Of a stretch of 38,994 nt of DNA, positions 36,493 to 38,994 are shown in pieces. The stretch's first letter is position 1, and each line of letters starts with the position of its first letter. Under the pieces are notes generated by a model, which had not been told where the DNA came from, searched no databases, and saw only the letters and a program-made list of their open reading frames with translations. This DNA comes from Methylibium rhizosphaerae (lineage in GTDB: Bacteria > Pseudomonadota > Gammaproteobacteria > Burkholderiales > Burkholderiaceae_C). The DNA lies in NCBI RefSeq assembly GCF_006386545.1, contig NZ_SWAR01000050.1:1-38994 (forward strand). The letters run 5' to 3'. Both the position numbers and the translations under genes were made by a program.

Positions 36493-36535
36493 GGGGGCAC
36501 ATTTGGGGGCACAAATCTGGAGCGCTGGGGGCACA
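36493..36535 (+). repeat. Three GGGGGCACA repeats upstream of the right integrase
   Basis: GGGGGCACA occurs at 36493-36501, 36505-36513 and 36527-36535, all in direct orientation, between tRNA-Ser and the integrase start. The set parallels the GGGGGTAT repeats of the left integrase. Confidence 0.65.
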
Positions 36536-36565
36536 TTCTCTGGTGCCCGCTTTGGAGCGACGCCG

Positions 36566-37756
36566 ATGCCTCTTACCGATGCAGCCTGCCGAAGTGCAAC
36601 CTGTCCCGAGGGGAGGGCGCGAGCGCGGTTTGCCGACTCGCTCGGGCTGTACCTCGAGGTGCTGCCCAGCGGCGGCAAGTACTGGCGGCTCAAGTACCGC
36701 TATGCAGGCAAGGAAAAGCGCCTGGCGCTCGGCACCTACCCAGGCGTGCCGCTCGCGAAGGCCCGGCGCGAACGTGACGAGGCTCGAGCACAACTGGAGG
36801 CAGGGACCGACCCCGGTGAAGCCAAACGAGACGTCAAGCTGGCTCAGCGTATCGCGCTTGACACGAGCTTCGAAGCGGTCGGACGTGCATGGTTCAAGCA
36901 CTGGAAAGGGCCGAAGGCGCCGCGGCACGCTGAATACGTGATGCGCCGGCTCGAGGCAGATGTCTTCCCTGCGATCGGGCACAAGCCGGTGGCGGATGTC
37001 ACCGCGCCGCAGCTGCTGGCGATGGCGAAGAAGATTGAGGCCAGGGGCGCTACGGACATCGCGCGGCGGGCGTGGCAGACCTGCGGGCAAATCTTTGAGT
37101 ACGCGCTCGCGCATGGCTTGGTCGAGGGCAATCCCCCCAGGGACGTCAGGCCCGGCACGGCGCTTCAGGCGCGCAGAAAGACCCACTACGCGCGGGTCGA
37201 CGCCAGGGAACTGCCTGAACTGCTGCGCAAGACTGAGGCCTACACAGGTTCACCGTACACGCGCTTCGCGCTGAAGCTAATGGCGCTGACGTTCGTGCGA
37301 ACCAGCGAACTGATCAACGCCCGCTGGTCGGAGTTCGACCTTCAGGCCGCGGAGTGGCGCATCCCGGCTGAGCGCATGAAGATGCGCACGCCTCACATCG
37401 TGCCGTTGTCGAAACAGGCGGTGGAGGTGTTGCGTTGCTTGTGCGAGCTCAAGGGAATGAGCGACTTGCTGTTCCCCGGGGAGCGGGATCACGAGAAGCC
37501 GATGAGCAACAACACCATTCTCAAGGCGCTCGAGCGCATGGGCTTCAAGGGCCGCATGACCGGCCATGGGTTCCGCGGAGTGGCCTCCACGATGCTGCAC
37601 GAAATGGGCTTCGACCATGCCCATATCGAACTGCAGCTGGCACACCAGGAGCGCGATGCGGTCAGCGCGGCCTACAACTTTGCGACCTATCTACCGCAAC
37701 GACGGAAGATGATGCAGGCCTGGGCGGATCGGCTCGATCATTTGCGGAAGACTTGA
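36566..37756 (+). CDS. P4-type tyrosine integrase of the tRNA-Ser island
   Basis: The 396-aa integrase has an N-terminal DUF4102 domain ('RFADSLGLYLEVLPSGGKYW'), a core-binding domain and the catalytic residues Arg245 (FVRTSELI), His334 and Arg337 (GHGFRG), His360 (LAHQERD) and Tyr370 (AAYNFA). I chose the ATG at MPLTDAACRS because it fits the family and is preceded by GGAG; an ATG 21 codons upstream is in frame but lies in the repeat region. It is clearly related to the left integrase, with nearly identical catalytic motifs. Confidence 0.94.
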   Translation: MPLTDAACRSATCPEGRARARFADSLGLYLEVLPSGGKYWRLKYRYAGKEKRLALGTYPGVPLAKARRERDEARAQLEAGTDPGEAKRDVKLAQRIALDTSFEAVGRAWFKHWKGPKAPRHAEYVMRRLEADVFPAIGHKPVADVTAPQLLAMAKKIEARGATDIARRAWQTCGQIFEYALAHGLVEGNPPRDVRPGTALQARRKTHYARVDARELPELLRKTEAYTGSPYTRFALKLMALTFVRTSELINARWSEFDLQAAEWRIPAERMKMRTPHIVPLSKQAVEVLRCLCELKGMSDLLFPGERDHEKPMSNNTILKALERMGFKGRMTGHGFRGVASTMLHEMGFDHAHIELQLAHQERDAVSAAYNFATYLPQRRKMMQAWADRLDHLRKT

Positions 37757-37927
37757 TCTCCTGCTGTAAGGCAAGGCTCTTCGTGGGCCGTACGACCGGT
37801 TTTGGTTGGAGATCGCCGATGTAGCGTCGGGGCCAGCCTCACAAGATCACAGTCGCTCAAACCGTGTCGCTCATGCGAGCACTGTCGGACGCCGTGGCCG
37901 TTCGGGAACGGCGGCGGTTGGTTGAGT

Positions 37928-38881
37928 TCACGACAGGCTGTCGAGCGGGCTCCTGACTCCACCTCCACCAACCTTCAGCACGTGGGTGTAGATCATCGTG
38001 GTGGCGACGTCGGCATGCCCCAGCAGATCCTGCACCGTGCGGATGTCGTAGCCGGCCTGCAGCAGATGCGTCGCGAACGCATGGCGCAACGTGTGTGGTG
38101 ACGCCGGCTTGGTGATCTGAGCCGCGACGACCGCTCGCTTGAAGGCGCGCTGGAACGTTTGGTCGTACAGGTGATGGCGCCGCACGACGCCGGTGCCAGG
38201 ATCCGTCGAGCAAGTCGCCTGTGGGAACACCCAGAACCAGGCCCAAGACGATCCGGCGCGCGGGTACTTGCGCTCCAGCGCGTTCGGCATCTCGACGCCG
38301 GCGCGACCGGCCACCACATCGGCGGCCCACAGCGTGTGCGCATTCGAGAGCTGCTGCTTCAGCCCTGCCTGCAGCGATGCGGGCAGCATCAAAACGCGAT
38401 CCTTGCCGCCTTTGCCCTCACGCACGATCACTGCATGGTGCGCAAAGTCCAGGTCCTTCACGCGCAGCTGCAAGCCTTCCGTCAAGCGCATCCCGGTGCC
38501 GTACAGCAAGCGGGCCAGCAACAGGTGCTGGCCCGTCAGCTGCCTGAAGATCGCCGCGACCTCGTCGCGTGACAGGATCATCGGCAAGCGCCGCGGTACC
38601 CGCGGCCGTCCGATGTCGTGCAGCCACGGCAGGGGCTGGCCGAGCACCTTCGTGTACAGGAACACCAACGCCGACAACGCCTGCGTGTGGGTCGAAGCCG
38701 CCACCTGGCGCTCGGTGGCCAGCCAGCTCAAGAACCCCTCGACCTCGAGCGGCCCCAGCTCGGCGGGATGGCGCAGCTCGTGAAAGCGGATGAAGGCCTT
38801 GCACCAGTGCACATAGGCTTGCTCGGTGCGACGGCTGTAGTGCAGGTAGGCAATGCGCTCGCGCAGCTGATCGAGTGTCAC
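37928..38881 (-). CDS. intI: Integron integrase, IntI1-like
   Basis: Integron integrases recombine attI with attC sites to capture gene cassettes. The 317-aa protein has the tyrosine recombinase residues Arg132 ([13 protein letters not shown]), His263 and Arg266 ([13 protein letters not shown]), His289 (LLGHAD) and Tyr298 (MIYTHV). It also has the segment found only in IntI, residues 201-219 ('[19 protein letters not shown]'). Many stretches, such as '[18 protein letters not shown]' and '[16 protein letters not shown]', match class 1 IntI1 as I know it. The start is GTG, and the N-terminus is about 16 residues shorter than IntI1. Another ORF ends three bases upstream. The protein appears complete and potentially active. 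Confidence 0.95.
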   Translation of the reverse strand: MTLDQLRERIAYLHYSRRTEQAYVHWCKAFIRFHELRHPAELGPLEVEGFLSWLATERQVAASTHTQALSALVFLYTKVLGQPLPWLHDIGRPRVPRRLPMILSRDEVAAIFRQLTGQHLLLARLLYGTGMRLTEGLQLRVKDLDFAHHAVIVREGKGGKDRVLMLPASLQAGLKQQLSNAHTLWAADVVAGRAGVEMPNALERKYPRAGSSWAWFWVFPQATCSTDPGTGVVRRHHLYDQTFQRAFKRAVVAAQITKPASPHTLRHAFATHLLQAGYDIRTVQDLLGHADVATTMIYTHVLKVGGGGVRSPLDSLS

Positions 38882-38884
38882 TTC

Positions 38885-38992
38885 TCACCGCAATCGAGCC
38901 ATCTCGCTCTCGGCGTAATCAGGCCAGTTGAGTGACCGCAGACGAGCATCTCGAAGGGTCTCAAGTATGGCTGGACTTGGGCGTAGCGCCAG
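38885..38992 (-). CDS. C-terminal end of an unidentified protein upstream of intI
   Basis: The last 35 codons of an ORF that enters from the right edge read 'LALRPSPAILETLRDARLRS' and end 'YAESEMARLR'. The composition looks protein-like, and the stop is three bases before the GTG of intI in the same frame and direction. The family is not recognised. Alternatively the region could be non-coding attI DNA with a chance open frame. Confidence 0.4.
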   Translation of the reverse strand: MALRPSPAILETLRDARLRSLNWPDYAESEMARLR

Positions 38993-38994
38993 CG

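Larger units (their letters stand above)
36379..38994. mobile_element. Genomic island, tRNA-Ser-proximal part (continues beyond right edge)
   Basis: The P4-type integrase beside the tRNA-Ser 3' end and an integron integrase downstream mark foreign DNA. The right boundary is not visible. The stretch between the two integrases (37757-37927) holds no gene I can recognise. Confidence 0.65.

Noticed and set aside
36503..36565. Upstream ATG of the right integrase
   Set aside because: It would put part of the GGGGGCACA repeats in the coding region and adds a leader not seen in the family.
38927..38933. GTTGAGT as the attI core site
   Set aside because: It fits GTTRRRY, but such a short motif occurs by chance and lies in a probable coding tail. 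I kept it only as a point to test.

Overview
The window is high-GC bacterial DNA. Its gene content and order (gmk-rpoZ-spoT-greB, yicC beside a Ser/Thr kinase and PP2C phosphatase, rph-rdgB-hemW, fkpB-ispH, serS, valS, cysM) point to a betaproteobacterium of the order Burkholderiales, probably near the Rubrivivax/Leptothrix/Sphaerotilaceae group. The placement is an inference from gene order and protein resemblance; no search was run.

Layout. (1) Bases 1-4579 look like the tRNA-proximal end of a genomic island. From left to right it holds a cut-off gene of unknown identity; three small unknown minus-strand ORFs; a perfect LexA box; a divergent SRAP (SOS-response-associated peptidase) gene broken by one extra base; a ParD-like/nucleotidyltransferase pair that looks like a toxin-antitoxin module; and a P4-type tyrosine integrase next to tRNA-Leu(CAA). 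(2) Bases 4580-36378 are core chromosome. This part has cysteine synthase (cysM), a NUDIX hydrolase, a TusA-family protein, galU, a dehydrogenase-like protein that has lost catalytic residues, valS, greB, the stringent-response and transcription block (spoT, rpoZ, gmk), malic enzyme (maeB), yicC, a kinase/phosphatase pair, rph-rdgB-hemW, a LysR regulator facing a DUF1127-like gene, cheR-cheD-cheB, a diguanylate cyclase overlapping a FlhG-type ATPase, a truncated haemoglobin, smr/radC, fkpB-ispH, a large secreted glucan-binding protein, serS and tRNA-Ser(CGA). (3) Bases 36379-38994 are the start of a second island: a second P4-type integrase beside tRNA-Ser, then an integron integrase that closely resembles class 1 IntI1, with the tail of another ORF directly upstream of it in the same direction.

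The two islands use related integrases and point outward from a core block of about 32 kb. Each integrase has three copies of a G5-containing motif upstream (GGGGGTAT on the left, GGGGGCACA on the right), which are candidate integrase or excisionase binding sites.

The observations most worth following up are the IntI1-like integrase inside a tRNA-Ser island without an obvious attI next to it, the ParD-like/NTase pair, the LexA-controlled divergent cluster around the frameshifted SRAP gene, the dehydrogenase-like pseudoenzyme, and the CBM56/crystallin/beta-helix secreted protein with a LacI-type operator upstream.
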